From Paraburkholderia ginsengiterrae (GTDB lineage Bacteria > Pseudomonadota > Gammaproteobacteria > Burkholderiales > Burkholderiaceae): 64,000 nt of DNA. The stretch spans positions 124,001 through 188,000 of the forward strand of contig NZ_LXKA01000360.1 of the NCBI RefSeq assembly GCF_001645125.1. Reading direction: 5' to 3'. Both the position numbers and the translations under genes were made by a program. The notes under the pieces were generated by a model that was not told where the DNA came from, made no database searches, and saw only the letters and a program-made list of their open reading frames with translations. Positions within the stretch are counted from its first letter, which is position 1. Each line of letters begins with the position of its first letter. This document shows, in pieces, positions 17,513 to 27,751 of this stretch.

Positions 17513-17530
17513 TAACTGACAAGTCAGAGA
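17513..17530 (+). promoter_or_regulatory. third MarR-type operator, upstream of the pump gene
   Basis: TAACTGACAAGTCAGAGA contains CTGAC-AA-GTCAG, aligned base for base with the sites at 14096 and 14635. It lies 27 bp upstream of the pump ATG and directly after a terminator. Confidence 0.75.
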
Positions 17531-17557
17531 ATCTCATCTTGTTCGACAGGTGATCAC

Positions 17558-19120
17558 ATGAATCAATCGACCATGCCGCCCGCGCTGCCGCCGCTGACCG
17601 GCGGCAAGCTCGTGCTGGCGACAGTGGCCGTGGCGCTTGCCACGTTTATGAACGTGCTGGATTCGTCGATCGCGAACGTGGCGATTCCGACCATCGCCGG
17701 CAATCTGGGCGTCTCGGTGGACGAGGGGACCTGGGTGATTACCCTGTTTGCCGCCGCCAACGCCATCGCCATTCCGCTGACCGGCTGGCTGACGCAACGC
17801 GTCGGGCAGATCAAACTGTTCGTGACGGCGATCCTGTTGTTCGTGCTGTCGTCGTGGCTGTGCGGCATTGCACCGAATCTGCCGGTGCTGCTCGCCGCGC
17901 GGATCGTGCAGGGCGCGGTGGCGGGCCCCTTGATTCCGCTGTCGCAAGCGATTCTGCTCGGGTCGTATCCGAAAGAGAAATCCTCCACCGCGCTCTCGTT
18001 GTGGGCGATGACGGCGACCGTCGGCCCGATCGCGGGCCCCGCGCTCGGCGGCTGGATCACGGACAGCTACAGCTGGTCGTGGATTTTCTACATCAACATT
18101 CCGATCGGCATCTTTGCCGCGGGCGTGACGTGGGCGATCTACCGGACCCGCGAAACCCCCACCAAGCGTTTGCCGATCGACAAGGTTGGATTGATCTCGC
18201 TGATCGCATGGGTCGGCTCGTTGCAGATCATGCTCGACAAGGGCAAGGATCTCGACTGGTTCAACTCGCCGGTGATCATCGCCTTGACCGTGTTCGCCGC
18301 CATTAGCTTTATTTTCTTCGTGATCTGGGAGCTGACCGAAAAGAGTCCCATCGTCGATCTGACATTGTTCGGAAAACGAAATTTTCTGGGCGGCACGATT
18401 GCCATTTCCGTGGCCTATGCGGTGTTCTTCTCCAATCTCGTGCTGTTGCCGCAATGGATGCAGGAGTACCTGAACTACCGCTCGGTGGATGCCGGCCTCG
18501 CGACCGCGCCGCTCGGCATCTTCGCCGTGCTCCTTGCACCGGTGCTGGCGAAGATCATGCCGAAGTCGGACGCGCGGGTTCTCGCCACGCTGGCCTTTGT
18601 CGGTTTTGCCGGCGTGTTCTTCATGCGCTCGAACTACACCACCGGCGTGGACACGTGGACACTGGTCTTGCCGACGCTGTTGCAAGGTATTCCGACGGCG
18701 CTGTTCTTCGTGCCGCTGACCGCCATCATTCTTTCCGGCCTGTCGCACGAGCGGATTCCGGCCGCAGCCGGGCTGTCGAACTTCGCGCGGGTGTTTGCCG
18801 GCGCGGTGGGGACCTCGCTCACGGCGACTGGATGGAACAACCGGACCATCCTGCATCATGCGCAACTGGCCGAGCAAACAAGCGTGAACAATCCGGCTTT
18901 CACGTCCGCGCTGACGGCCGTGCAAAACACGTTGGGAGGAACGCCAGCACAGGCGAGGGCGTTTTTCGAGCAGGCCATGAATGCCCAGGCGGCCATGCTG
19001 GGTCTCAACGATATTTTCTGGCTGTCGGCGGTGATTTTCGTGCTGATCATTCCGTTGATCTGGGTGACCAGGCCGGATCGGTCCAGCTCGGCTGCCGCAG
19101 CGGGGGCGGGCGGACATTGA
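17558..19120 (+). CDS. emrB: DHA2-family MFS drug efflux pump (EmrB/QacA-like)
   Basis: 520-residue, 14-helix proton antiporter. DHA2 signatures include motif D1-like FMNVLDSSIANVAIPTIAG, motif A-like GWLTQRVGQIKLF, and motif C-like AVAGPLIPLSQA followed by MTATVGPIAGPALGGWI. ACAGGTGATCAC precedes the ATG at 17558. It is the energised component of the tripartite system with the two proteins encoded upstream. The hydrophilic C-terminal tail is Ser/Ala-rich. The drug range is not predictable. Confidence 0.93.
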   Translation: MNQSTMPPALPPLTGGKLVLATVAVALATFMNVLDSSIANVAIPTIAGNLGVSVDEGTWVITLFAAANAIAIPLTGWLTQRVGQIKLFVTAILLFVLSSWLCGIAPNLPVLLAARIVQGAVAGPLIPLSQAILLGSYPKEKSSTALSLWAMTATVGPIAGPALGGWITDSYSWSWIFYINIPIGIFAAGVTWAIYRTRETPTKRLPIDKVGLISLIAWVGSLQIMLDKGKDLDWFNSPVIIALTVFAAISFIFFVIWELTEKSPIVDLTLFGKRNFLGGTIAISVAYAVFFSNLVLLPQWMQEYLNYRSVDAGLATAPLGIFAVLLAPVLAKIMPKSDARVLATLAFVGFAGVFFMRSNYTTGVDTWTLVLPTLLQGIPTALFFVPLTAIILSGLSHERIPAAAGLSNFARVFAGAVGTSLTATGWNNRTILHHAQLAEQTSVNNPAFTSALTAVQNTLGGTPAQARAFFEQAMNAQAAMLGLNDIFWLSAVIFVLIIPLIWVTRPDRSSSAAAAGAGGH

Positions 19121-19942
19121 TTGCAGACCGGGTGGTGCGCGCGGCGACAGCAACGCGCTGGCGGTGACAACGCAAACGGCAGAGCAGGAGCGATATTTAT
19201 TTGCGTACGCTTACAAGCTTGCCGATTGGGTTATCGGCAGCATTGCAATTGCGCTGTGCGTGCCGCTAAAGCGGAGTTATGCATAACGAATTTCAATGCA
19301 GCGCTTATATTTTTTGATCAATGTAAATGACGGCCATGGCTCTTTGATTCGCTCCTTGCGAATGGATAAAAGAGCCCGCTTTGCAGGTCTTTAGGTGTGG
19401 CGATGGGCTAACGGTCATATTCAATCAGTATCTTTTTTTTGATTCGCGGTGCTACACTACCTGCGCACGACGGCAGGAAAACGCTTCCAGGCAATTGGCC
19501 ACTGCCTTCTGACATCAGTGCACGGTGTTAGACATCGAATGGACATACAGCTAAAAATATAAGGAGCAGGTATGCATCGGTTGTCGAATAATTCCGAACA
19601 CATTCAAATACGAGCTATAACCCAAGAGGCTTGGCACCGTCCTCCGTCTTTGGAATTGACCGGCTAATTCCGGTTGCTTCGCGGGCATTGTGAAACGCCG
19701 CGAGGGACTGTCGACCGGCAGTACTCACCGTGTTGCTCCGTCTTGCACGAGCGGCAAGCGCAGCTATCCGCGAGCGGACCCTACCTTGCGTAGCATGCAC
19801 GCCGCCTTGCGGCGCTGAACGGTCAGGGTGGTATCGATATCGTTTCTCAGGCTGGCACCAGATCATAAAGTCTCTGACTTAACCCGATTGCGTTTCGACA
19901 CCCGCGCCTGACGGCCGCGGAGAATTGCCAACGGAGTTCAAG
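19121..19942. other. about 0.8 kb intergenic region before the RND operon
   Basis: Lower in GC than its surroundings (AT-rich blocks around 19290-19330 and 19430-19620). It holds a small frame at 19572-19667 with a good AAGGAG site and the inverted repeat ACCGG-CTAATT-CCGGT at 19659-19674. No protein family was recognised. It presumably contains the RND operon promoter, but no -35/-10 pair stands out. Confidence 0.5.
19572..19667 (+). CDS. possible 31-residue small protein
   Basis: ATG 19572 is six bases after AAGGAG (19561-19566). The 31-codon frame encodes MHRLSNNSEHIQIRAITQEA and eleven more residues, ending at TAA inside an inverted repeat. It is hydrophilic and shows no recognisable motif. 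It could be a leader peptide, a degraded gene start or chance. Confidence 0.25.
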   Translation: MHRLSNNSEHIQIRAITQEAWHRPPSLELTG

Positions 19943-21634
19943 ATGACACGACGGTCGCGCGTTCTTGCCGCTTGCCTCGTCCTGACAGCCCTCACGGCGC
20001 TGAGCGGGTGCCATGACAAACAGCCTGCCGAGGCCGCGCGGCCGCCGGTCAATGTCGACGTGATGGACATCGCGTTGCGCGACGTGCCGGTGCTGTTCGA
20101 CTACGTCGGCCAGACCGAAAGTTCGCAGCAGGTGGAGATTCGCGCGCGGGTGAACGGTTTTCTCGACACGCGCGTGTATCAGGAAGGTGCCCTGGTCCAT
20201 CAAGGCGACGTGATGTTCCAGATGGATCGCAAACCGTTCGAGGCGGCGCTCGACGCCGCGCGGGCCGAGTTCGCGCAGCAGAAGGCGCGCCTCGACACCG
20301 CGCAGGCGAACCTCAACCGGGTACGGCCGCTCGTGGCGAAGAATGCGTTGAGCCAGAAAGACCTGGACGATTCCATCGGCCAGCAGCAAGCTGCCGCCGC
20401 CGCGCTCGAACAGGCGCGAGCGAACGTCACCAGCGCGAACCTGAATCTCGGCTACACGACCATCACGGCGCCCGTCACTGGCCTGTCGAGCTACGCGAAG
20501 AAGCAGAACGGTTCCTATATCGATGCGAGCAATAGTCTGCTGACCTATGTCGCCAAGCTCGATCCCATGTGGATCAACTTCGCGCTGTCCGAGAACGAAA
20601 TGCTGCAGTTGCGCACGCAGACCTCGAACGGCACCCTGAAGCTGCCGGCGGTGAACGATATCGAGGCCGTCGTCGTCCTGGCCGACGGCAGCATTTATCC
20701 GCAGCGCGGTCATATCGCGTTCAGAGACGCGTCGCTGAGCTCCGAAACCGGCACCTATCTGATTCGTGCCGCGGTGCCCAATCCCGACGGCGCGCTGCGT
20801 CCAGGCCAGTTCGTGCGCATCAAGCTGGTCGGCGCCGAGCGCGCCTCGGCGGTGGCGGTGCCGCAAGCTGCGGTCATGCAAGGGCCGCGCGGCGAATACG
20901 TGTGGACCGTCGACAAGGACAATAAGGCGCAACAGCGCGCGATCCAGACGGGGGACTGGAACGGCAACGACTGGGTGGTCAATGCCGGTCTGCATCCAGG
21001 CGACCGGGTGGTGGTCGACAACGCGTTGCGGTTAGCGCCCGGCGCACCGGTCAACGCGCGCGTGGTGCCGACGCCGGCCGCGAGCGTGAATATCGGCGCG
21101 GCAGCAGCCGGGCAGGGCAACACCGCCGACGGCGGCGCGGCGGGCGCCTCGGGTAGCGGCGGGGCAACGGGATCGGCCGGCGCGGCAGGCGCAGGGGGCA
21201 ACGCGGGTGCAGCGGGATCGGCCAGCACCGGAGGCGCTGTCGGTGCAGCAGGCCCGGCGGGCACGTCCGCAGCCAACACGGGCGCTACCGGCGCGTCAGG
21301 CACGCCGTCCGGCCACACGGAACTGTTCTTCACGACTGGCAGCGCGAGTCTCGATCCGCAGTCGGCCGAGGCGCTCGCATCCGTCGCGCGCCGCCTGCTC
21401 GCCGCGCCCGACTCGCGTGTCGCGGTGTCCGGCTATACCGACTCAACCGGCTCTTACGACACGAACGTCAAGCTCGCCGCCGCGCGCGCCGCGACTGTGC
21501 GCTCGGCGCTGATCGTCGCAGGCGTCGACGTTGCGCGCATCGAGATGCGCCGTCCCGCGAAGATCGTGTCCACCGACGCGCCTGACAAGTCGCGCCGCGT
21601 CGATCTCACCCTCTCGTCCGCGACCGGAGGCTGA
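19943..21634 (+). CDS. RND efflux adaptor lipoprotein with C-terminal OmpA-like domain
   Basis: 563 residues. The signal peptide ends in a lipobox (LTALSGC, Cys23). Residues about 35-365 are an AcrA/MexA-type adaptor: lipoyl half VEIRARVNGFLDTRVYQEG, coiled coil, second half TTITAPVTGLSSYAKKQNG, beta-barrel and membrane-proximal domain. A Gly/Ala/Ser linker of about 85 residues (365-450) joins an OmpA-type peptidoglycan-binding domain (about 455-563) with SGYTDSTGSYDTNVKLAAAR. Typical adaptors are about 370-400 residues and lack this module. The start at 19943 follows GGAGTTCAAG. It is first in an operon with the pump (3 bp gap) and channel genes. Confidence 0.88.
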   Translation: MTRRSRVLAACLVLTALTALSGCHDKQPAEAARPPVNVDVMDIALRDVPVLFDYVGQTESSQQVEIRARVNGFLDTRVYQEGALVHQGDVMFQMDRKPFEAALDAARAEFAQQKARLDTAQANLNRVRPLVAKNALSQKDLDDSIGQQQAAAAALEQARANVTSANLNLGYTTITAPVTGLSSYAKKQNGSYIDASNSLLTYVAKLDPMWINFALSENEMLQLRTQTSNGTLKLPAVNDIEAVVVLADGSIYPQRGHIAFRDASLSSETGTYLIRAAVPNPDGALRPGQFVRIKLVGAERASAVAVPQAAVMQGPRGEYVWTVDKDNKAQQRAIQTGDWNGNDWVVNAGLHPGDRVVVDNALRLAPGAPVNARVVPTPAASVNIGAAAAGQGNTADGGAAGASGSGGATGSAGAAGAGGNAGAAGSASTGGAVGAAGPAGTSAANTGATGASGTPSGHTELFFTTGSASLDPQSAEALASVARRLLAAPDSRVAVSGYTDSTGSYDTNVKLAAARAATVRSALIVAGVDVARIEMRRPAKIVSTDAPDKSRRVDLTLSSATGG

Positions 21635-21637
21635 GCG

Positions 21638-24600
21638 ATGAAGTTCGCCCATTTTTTCATCGACCGGCCGATCTTCGCCTCGGTGCTGTCGATCATTCTC
21701 GTGGTGGCGGGCACGGTCGCGATGTTCAATCTGCCGATCGCGCAGTTTCCCGACATCGCGCCGCCGACCATCACGGTGAGCGCAACCTATCCCGGCGCGA
21801 GCGCGGAAGTCGTCGCGCAGAACGTCGCCGCGCCGCTCGAACAGCAGGTCAACGGCGCGGACAACATGATGTATATGAACTCGTCCAGTTCGTCGACCGG
21901 CAACATGACGCTGACGACCTACTTCAACATCGGCACGGACCCCGCGCTCGCGCAGGTCGACGTGCAGAACCGCGTGAACCTCGCGCTGCCGACACTGCCC
22001 GACGCGGTCACGGCGCAAGGCGTGTCGGTGCAGAAGCGTTCGTCGGCGTTCATGATGGTGATCGCGATCTATTCGCCGGACAACTCGTATGACCAGTCCT
22101 ACGTGGCGAACTACGCGAACGTGTATGTGCTCGATGCGTTAAAGCGCATTCCGGGCGCGAACCAGGCTTCGATCTTCGGCTCGGCCGACTACGCCATGCG
22201 AATCTGGATCAAGCCTGACCGCATGGCGAAGCTCAAGATCACCGTGAGCGATGTGCAGCAGGCGATCAGCAACCAGAATCAGCAGTTCTCGGCGGGGCGC
22301 CTCGGTCAGTCGCCGACCAGCGGCCCGGTTCTGCAAACCTTCCCGGTCGCGACCAAAGGCCGGATGACCGAGCCCGCCGACTTCGACAACATTATCCTGC
22401 GCGCCGGTTCCGGCGACGCTTCGACCGTGCGTATCAAGGACATCGGCCACGCGGAGCTGGGGGCAAAAGACTACTCGCTGCGCGGGCGCTACAACGGCAA
22501 GACCGCCACGCTGATCGCCGTGTACCAGCAGCCGGGCGCCAACGCGCTGCAGGTCGCCAAGCAGGTGCGCGCCACGCTCGATCAATTGCACAAGAGCTTC
22601 CCGCCGGGACTCAAATATGAAGTCGCGCTGGATACGACGGAGTTCGTTGAGGAGTCGATTGGCGAGGTGGTCCACACGCTGCGCGACGCCGTGATTCTCG
22701 TGATTCTGGTGGTGTACATTTTCCTGCAGAGCTTTCGTGCGACGCTCGTGCCGATTATCGCGGTACCCGTGTCGATTCTTGGCGCGTTCATCGGCATGAT
22801 TGCGTTCGGTTTCTCGATCAACATGCTGACGCTGTTCGGCATGGTGCTCGCGATCGGCATCGTGGTGGACGATGCGATCGTCGTGATCGAGAACGTCGAG
22901 CGCAATATGACGGAATTCGGCCTGCCGCCGAAGGAAGCCGCCAAACACGCGATGGACGAAGTCACCGGTCCGGTGATCGCGATCGTGCTCGTGCTGCTCG
23001 CGGTGTTCATTCCGGTGGCGTTTCTATCGGGCATCACCGGCCAGTTGTACAAGCAGTTCGCGGTGACGCTTGCGGTGTCGGTGGTGTTGTCGGGGGTGGT
23101 CGCGTTGACGCTCTCGCCCGCGCTCGCCGCGATTCTGCTCAAACCCGGCGAGCACAAGAAGAACCGCTTCTTTCGCTGGTTCAACGAGCGGTTCGACCGC
23201 TTGACGCAGGGCTACGGCCGCGCGGTGCAGCTCGCGATCCGGCGCGTTGCGCTGTCGCTCCTGTTGATCGTCGCGATGGTGGCCGCGACCGTCGGGCTCT
23301 TCAAGCACATTCCGTCGTCCTTTGTGCCGGTCGAGGATCAGGGTTATCTGCTCGGCGCAGTGGTCCTGCCCGACGCAGCGAGTCTCGACCGGGCCGGCGA
23401 ACTCTCGCAGCGAGCCGAACAATGGTTCGCGAAGCAGCCCGCGGTCAAGTCGGTTGCCGCGCCAATCGGCTACAGCCTGATCGACTCGCAATACAAGTCG
23501 AACGCGGGCACGCTGTTCATTACGCTCAAAGGGTTCAAGGAGCGCGGCGAGAACGGCACCGCGCAGGATCTGATCCGCGATGCGAACAAGGCGTTCGCGG
23601 GGTTCAAGGACGGCGTGGTGGTCCCGCTGAATCCACCGTCGATACCTGGTCTCGGCACGACCGGCGGCTTTGAGTTCTGGCTGCAGAGCACCGGCGACGG
23701 CAGTTATCAGGACCTCGAGGCAAAGGTCCGCGCAATGATTGCCAAGGCGCGTGAAAACCCGGCGCTGCGCGGCGTGAACTCGACCATCAACACGCACTCG
23801 CGGCAATTGTTGGTCGAGGTCGACCGGGAGCGGGCGGAATCGCTCGGCGTGCCGGTTCAGGACGTTTATGCGGCACTCCAGACCATGTTTGGTTCGTCGT
23901 ATGTGAGCCAGTTTCCCAAGAGCAGCCGGCTCTTCCAGGTGATCGTGCAGGCCGAGCCGCAATACCGGACGCAGCCCGACGACATCCAGCAGCTTTACGT
24001 GCGCAATCGTCAGGGCGACATGGTGCCGATCAAGGCCGTCGCCACGTTCCGCTTCGTGCCGGGCGCGGACATCGTCAACCGTTTTAATAATTTCCCGGCC
24101 GCGAAGATCACCGGCGACGCCGCGCCGGGCCACAGTTCGGGTGAAGCGATCGCGGGCATGGAGCAGATCGCGCAGGAGGTGCTCGGCGAAGGCTACAGCT
24201 ACGCGTGGAGCGGTCAGGCGTATGAGGAAAAGCAAGCCGGCTCGACCGCGGCGCTGGTGTTCGGCTTCGCGTTGCTGATGGTGTTCCTGATTCTCGCCGC
24301 CCAATACGAAAAGTGGTCACTGCCGATCGGCGTCCTGCTGGCCGTGCCGTTCGCGCTGTTCGGCGCATTGGTCGGCATTCTCCTGCGCGGAATGGAAGAC
24401 GACGTGTACTTCCAGATCGGCTTGACGGTGCTGATCGCGCTCGCGGCGAAGAACGCGATTCTGATCTTCGAGTTTGCCGTCGAGATGCGCGAGAAGGAAG
24501 GACTGGGGCCCTACGACGCCGCGATCAAGGCAGCAAAACTGCGTCTGCGCCCAATCATCATGACGTCGCTCGCGTTCATTCTCGGTTGCGTGCCGCTGGC

Positions 24601-24802
24601 GATCGCGAGCGGCGCCTCGGCGGCGAGCCGCCGCTCGCTCGGCACCGGTGTGATCTTCGGCATGCTCGGTGCGACGGCCATTGCACTGTTCTTCATTCCG
24701 ATGTTCTTCTGGGGGCTCGAAACGCTGTCGTCGCGCAAGAAGCAGACTGAGCCCGGGGCGGATGCCGGACCGCCGGCCGTGCCGCGGCCACGGGAGGAAT
24801 AG
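21638..24802 (+). CDS. RND multidrug efflux transporter (HAE1 family, AcrB/MexB-like)
   Basis: 1054-residue inner-membrane proton/drug antiporter. The N-terminus [19 protein letters not shown] and the proton-relay block [17 protein letters not shown] in TM4 are diagnostic. HAE1-type C-terminal features are [13 protein letters not shown]-like text ([20 protein letters not shown]) and a normal 12-helix length. GGAGGCTGAGCG precedes the ATG. The substrate is likely small hydrophobic toxicants, but specificity cannot be read from sequence. It is the centre of the three-gene operon 19943-26223. Confidence 0.95.
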   Translation: MKFAHFFIDRPIFASVLSIILVVAGTVAMFNLPIAQFPDIAPPTITVSATYPGASAEVVAQNVAAPLEQQVNGADNMMYMNSSSSSTGNMTLTTYFNIGTDPALAQVDVQNRVNLALPTLPDAVTAQGVSVQKRSSAFMMVIAIYSPDNSYDQSYVANYANVYVLDALKRIPGANQASIFGSADYAMRIWIKPDRMAKLKITVSDVQQAISNQNQQFSAGRLGQSPTSGPVLQTFPVATKGRMTEPADFDNIILRAGSGDASTVRIKDIGHAELGAKDYSLRGRYNGKTATLIAVYQQPGANALQVAKQVRATLDQLHKSFPPGLKYEVALDTTEFVEESIGEVVHTLRDAVILVILVVYIFLQSFRATLVPIIAVPVSILGAFIGMIAFGFSINMLTLFGMVLAIGIVVDDAIVVIENVERNMTEFGLPPKEAAKHAMDEVTGPVIAIVLVLLAVFIPVAFLSGITGQLYKQFAVTLAVSVVLSGVVALTLSPALAAILLKPGEHKKNRFFRWFNERFDRLTQGYGRAVQLAIRRVALSLLLIVAMVAATVGLFKHIPSSFVPVEDQGYLLGAVVLPDAASLDRAGELSQRAEQWFAKQPAVKSVAAPIGYSLIDSQYKSNAGTLFITLKGFKERGENGTAQDLIRDANKAFAGFKDGVVVPLNPPSIPGLGTTGGFEFWLQSTGDGSYQDLEAKVRAMIAKARENPALRGVNSTINTHSRQLLVEVDRERAESLGVPVQDVYAALQTMFGSSYVSQFPKSSRLFQVIVQAEPQYRTQPDDIQQLYVRNRQGDMVPIKAVATFRFVPGADIVNRFNNFPAAKITGDAAPGHSSGEAIAGMEQIAQEVLGEGYSYAWSGQAYEEKQAGSTAALVFGFALLMVFLILAAQYEKWSLPIGVLLAVPFALFGALVGILLRGMEDDVYFQIGLTVLIALAAKNAILIFEFAVEMREKEGLGPYDAAIKAAKLRLRPIIMTSLAFILGCVPLAIASGASAASRRSLGTGVIFGMLGATAIALFFIPMFFWGLETLSSRKKQTEPGADAGPPAVPRPREE

Positions 24803-24804
24803 GC

Positions 24805-26223
24805 ATGAGACCCTCTGTGTGTCGCCTCACCGTCGCGCTGTGCGCCTGCTGGCTCGCAGGCTGCGCGGTCGGGCCGGACTACCACCGCCCGGCTATCGAT
24901 ACGCCGTCGTCGTTCCGCTACGCGTCGCCCGACGCCGAGGTGGTCGACGCTTCCACGTTTCAATGGTGGAGCCAGTTCAACGATCCGGTGCTCGACGGGT
25001 TGATTCAGCGGGCGCTCGATCAGAACAAGGATCTTGGGATCGCGGCTGCGCGTGTCGACGAGTTTTACGGCCGGCTGATGTCCACGCGCGCCGCGCTGTT
25101 CCCGCAAATCGGCGCGAACTTCGCCGGCGGCCGCAGCCGTGGCGTGCCCGCACCCGGCTTCCCGCCCGCGGTCGGCAACCAGGTGCAGCTCGACGTGATG
25201 GCGTCGTGGGAAATCGATCTGTTCGGCCGTTTGCGGCGTCTGACGGAAGCGGCACGCGCCGATTATCTCGGCACCCAGGCCGCGCAACAGGCCACGCGCA
25301 TTTCGTTGATCGCCAGCGTGGCGACGTCGTATCTGCTGCTGCGCGATCTCGACCAGAGGCTGGAGATTTCGAAGTCGACGCTGGCTAGCCGTGCCGATGC
25401 GGTGACGCTGTTCCGGGTGCGCTACGGCGGCGGCGTCGTTTCGCAACTGCCGGTCAGTCAGGCGAAGTCCGAGTACGAGTCGGCTCAGGCGCAGGTCTAT
25501 TCGTTCCAGCAACAGATCGCCCAGCAGGAGAATGCGTTGTCGCTACTGCTCGGCGACAACCCGGGGCCGATTCCGCGTGGCAAGCCGCTCACGCAACTGA
25601 CCGCGCCCGCGATTCCGGCGGGCTTGCCGTCGTCGTTGCTCGAACGACGGCCGGATATCCTTCAGGCCGAGCAGGCGTTGATTTCCGCGAATGCGTCGAT
25701 AGGCGCGGCACGCGCGCAGTATTTCCCGACCATCTCGCTGACGGGCCTGTTCGGCGCGGCGAGTACGGCGCTCTCGGGGCTCTGGACCGGTCCGGCGCGC
25801 ATCTGGTCGTTCGCGGGTGCGGTCTCGCAGCCGATCTTCACCGGGGGTGCGATTGCGGGCTCCGTGCGCAGCGCCGAGGCGATACAGAAGGAGGCCTTGC
25901 TCAGCTATGAGCAGACGATCCAGTCCGCGTTTGCCGATGTGGAAGACGCGCTGGTGGGTGTCGCGCGCGTGAGGGATCAGTTGCAGGCCACTAACCGGCA
26001 AGTCGACGCGCTCACGCAATACCTGTCGCTCGCGCGTGATCTGTACGAGGGCGGCTACACGAGCTATCTGGAAGTGCTCGACGCGGAGCGGAGCCTGTTT
26101 GCCGCGCAGCTCCAGCAATCGCAGCTGCAGGACCAGGAGCTCGCGGAAGTCGTGTCGCTGTACAAGGCGCTGGGTTATGGATGGACGGTCGGCCCCGCGG
26201 CACAGGCGCAAACTGGCGGGTAA
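24805..26223 (+). CDS. NodT-family outer-membrane lipoprotein of the RND system
   Basis: 472-residue TolC-like channel with lipobox CWLAGC (Cys20) and the usual VGPDYHRP start of the mature protein. Channel repeats: FQWWSQFNDPVLDGLIQRAL, SWEIDLFGRLRRLTEAARAD, LPSSLLERRPDILQAEQAL and YEGGYTSYLEVLDAERSLF. GGGAGGAATAGGC lies upstream and the gap to the pump is 2 bp. It completes the tripartite efflux complex. Confidence 0.94.
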   Translation: MRPSVCRLTVALCACWLAGCAVGPDYHRPAIDTPSSFRYASPDAEVVDASTFQWWSQFNDPVLDGLIQRALDQNKDLGIAAARVDEFYGRLMSTRAALFPQIGANFAGGRSRGVPAPGFPPAVGNQVQLDVMASWEIDLFGRLRRLTEAARADYLGTQAAQQATRISLIASVATSYLLLRDLDQRLEISKSTLASRADAVTLFRVRYGGGVVSQLPVSQAKSEYESAQAQVYSFQQQIAQQENALSLLLGDNPGPIPRGKPLTQLTAPAIPAGLPSSLLERRPDILQAEQALISANASIGAARAQYFPTISLTGLFGAASTALSGLWTGPARIWSFAGAVSQPIFTGGAIAGSVRSAEAIQKEALLSYEQTIQSAFADVEDALVGVARVRDQLQATNRQVDALTQYLSLARDLYEGGYTSYLEVLDAERSLFAAQLQQSQLQDQELAEVVSLYKALGYGWTVGPAAQAQTGG

Positions 26224-26260
26224 CGTGGCAGTTGAGCCCGCAGTTGAGCTCGCAGCAGAG

Positions 26261-26289
26261 CTGGCGGCTAAAGAGCAGGGCGCCGCCAG
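26261..26289. terminator. inverted repeat between convergent RND and spuC genes
   Basis: CTGGCGGC (26261-26268) pairs with GCCGCCAG (26282-26289) across a 13-nt loop. It sits between convergent genes. No long T-run is present, so it is only a probable terminator. Confidence 0.4.
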
Positions 26290-26329
26290 TTCCACGCCCG
26301 GGCGATGAGTTCGATCAGATCGAACGGAG

Positions 26330-27721
26330 TCAACGGGTATTGCCGAGCACCTTCTTCGCAGTCGCATCGACAGCCTGGCGCATCTTGTCGACCAGTTCGT
26401 CGATCTGCGCATGGTCGATCACGAGCGGCGGGGCGACGATCAGCCGGCCGTTCGTGGAGCGGACGATCGCGCCCAGTTCGAAGCCGACGGTCCGGCTGTG
26501 CCAGGTCAACTCGGCCTCGTCACTGAAACGCTCGCGCGTGGCCTTGTTCTTCGCGAACTGGATGGCGGCGACCGCGCCCACACCCTGGATCTCGCCGATC
26601 AGCGGATGATCGCCGAACGCATCGCGCAATGCCTTCTGCAGATACGGCCCGGTATCGTTCTTCGTGCGCTCGACAAGCCCGTCTTTCTGGAGAACATCGA
26701 GATTGGCCAGCGCGACCGCCGCCGCGACCGGGTGCCCCGAGTAGGTCAGTCCGTGCGCGTACACACCGCCTTTTTCCACGAGCGCCTCGCCGACCCGGCG
26801 GCTCATGATCAGGCCGCCCATCGGCACATAGCCTGACGTCAGTCCCTTGGCGATACAGATCAGATCGGGTTCGAAGCCGAAATGCCGGTGCGCGAACCAC
26901 TCGCCGGTGCGCCCGAAACCGCCGATCACTTCGTCCGCGCACAACAGCACGTCGTATTGGCGGCAAATGCGCTGGATTTCCTGCCAGTAGCCGTCCGGCG
27001 GGAAGATCATGCCGCCTGCGCCCTGGAACGGCTCGGCGACAAAAGCGCCGACCCGGTCCGCGCCCAGTTCGAGAATCTTCTTTTCGAGCGACAGTGCCGC
27101 CTGCTTGCCGAATGCTTCGGGGCTCAGATCGCCGCCGTTCGCGTACCAGTAAGGTTCGTCGACGTGCGTGATGTTCGGAATCGGCAGGTCGCCCATCTCA
27201 TGCATGAAGGCCATGCCGCCCAGCGACGCGCTGCCCACCGTCGAGCCGTGATAGCCATTGACTCGCCCGATCAATACTTTCTTGCTGGGCTTGCCCATGA
27301 TGTCCCAGTAACGCCGCACCGTGCGAATGAGCACTTCATTCGACTCCGAGCCGGAGTTGGTGTACACGACATGGCTGAAACGATCGCCCAGCAGCGAGAA
27401 CAGCCGTTCCGACAACTCGATCACCGACGGATGCGTGGTATGAAAGAACATGTTGTAGTAGGACAGTTCTTTCATTTGCCGCGACGCCGCGTCGATCAGT
27501 TCCTGACGGCCATAACCGACGTTGGTGCACCAGAGGCCGGACATGCCGTCGAGGTAGCGGTTGCCGTCGTTGTCCCAGAGATAGACACCTTCGCCCCGCA
27601 CCATGACGCGCGCCCCTTCGTGATTCAGGGCTTTCTGATCGACGAAGGCATGCAGGTGATGGGCTGCATCGCTTTGTTGATAGTCGCGAGTCGCGCGGTG
27701 CGGAAAGTGAGGAGCGTTCAT
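26330..27721 (-). CDS. spuC: putrescine-pyruvate aminotransferase (class III, SpuC-like)
   Basis: 463-residue PLP enzyme that transfers the amino group of putrescine to pyruvate to give 4-aminobutanal. It matches the SpuC type over its length: YLDGMSGLWCTNVGYGRQEL, SYYNMFFHTTHPSVIEL, GYHGSTVGSASLGGM, LCADEVIGGFGRTGEW and the PLP-lysine block CIAKGLTSGYVPMGG. It is 30 bp downstream of an aldehyde dehydrogenase gene that would take its product, and the pair is divergent from a putrescine importer. Other omega-amine substrates are possible. Confidence 0.87.
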   Translation of the reverse strand: MNAPHFPHRATRDYQQSDAAHHLHAFVDQKALNHEGARVMVRGEGVYLWDNDGNRYLDGMSGLWCTNVGYGRQELIDAASRQMKELSYYNMFFHTTHPSVIELSERLFSLLGDRFSHVVYTNSGSESNEVLIRTVRRYWDIMGKPSKKVLIGRVNGYHGSTVGSASLGGMAFMHEMGDLPIPNITHVDEPYWYANGGDLSPEAFGKQAALSLEKKILELGADRVGAFVAEPFQGAGGMIFPPDGYWQEIQRICRQYDVLLCADEVIGGFGRTGEWFAHRHFGFEPDLICIAKGLTSGYVPMGGLIMSRRVGEALVEKGGVYAHGLTYSGHPVAAAVALANLDVLQKDGLVERTKNDTGPYLQKALRDAFGDHPLIGEIQGVGAVAAIQFAKNKATRERFSDEAELTWHSRTVGFELGAIVRSTNGRLIVAPPLVIDHAQIDELVDKMRQAVDATAKKVLGNTR

Positions 27722-27751
27722 GTTTGAGTTTCCAGTTGTGTGACAGACTAA

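Noticed and set aside
19847-20995. 382-codon minus-strand frame opposite the RND adaptor
   Set aside because: The plus strand encodes a clear adaptor with lipobox and lipoyl motifs; the opposite frame has shadow composition.
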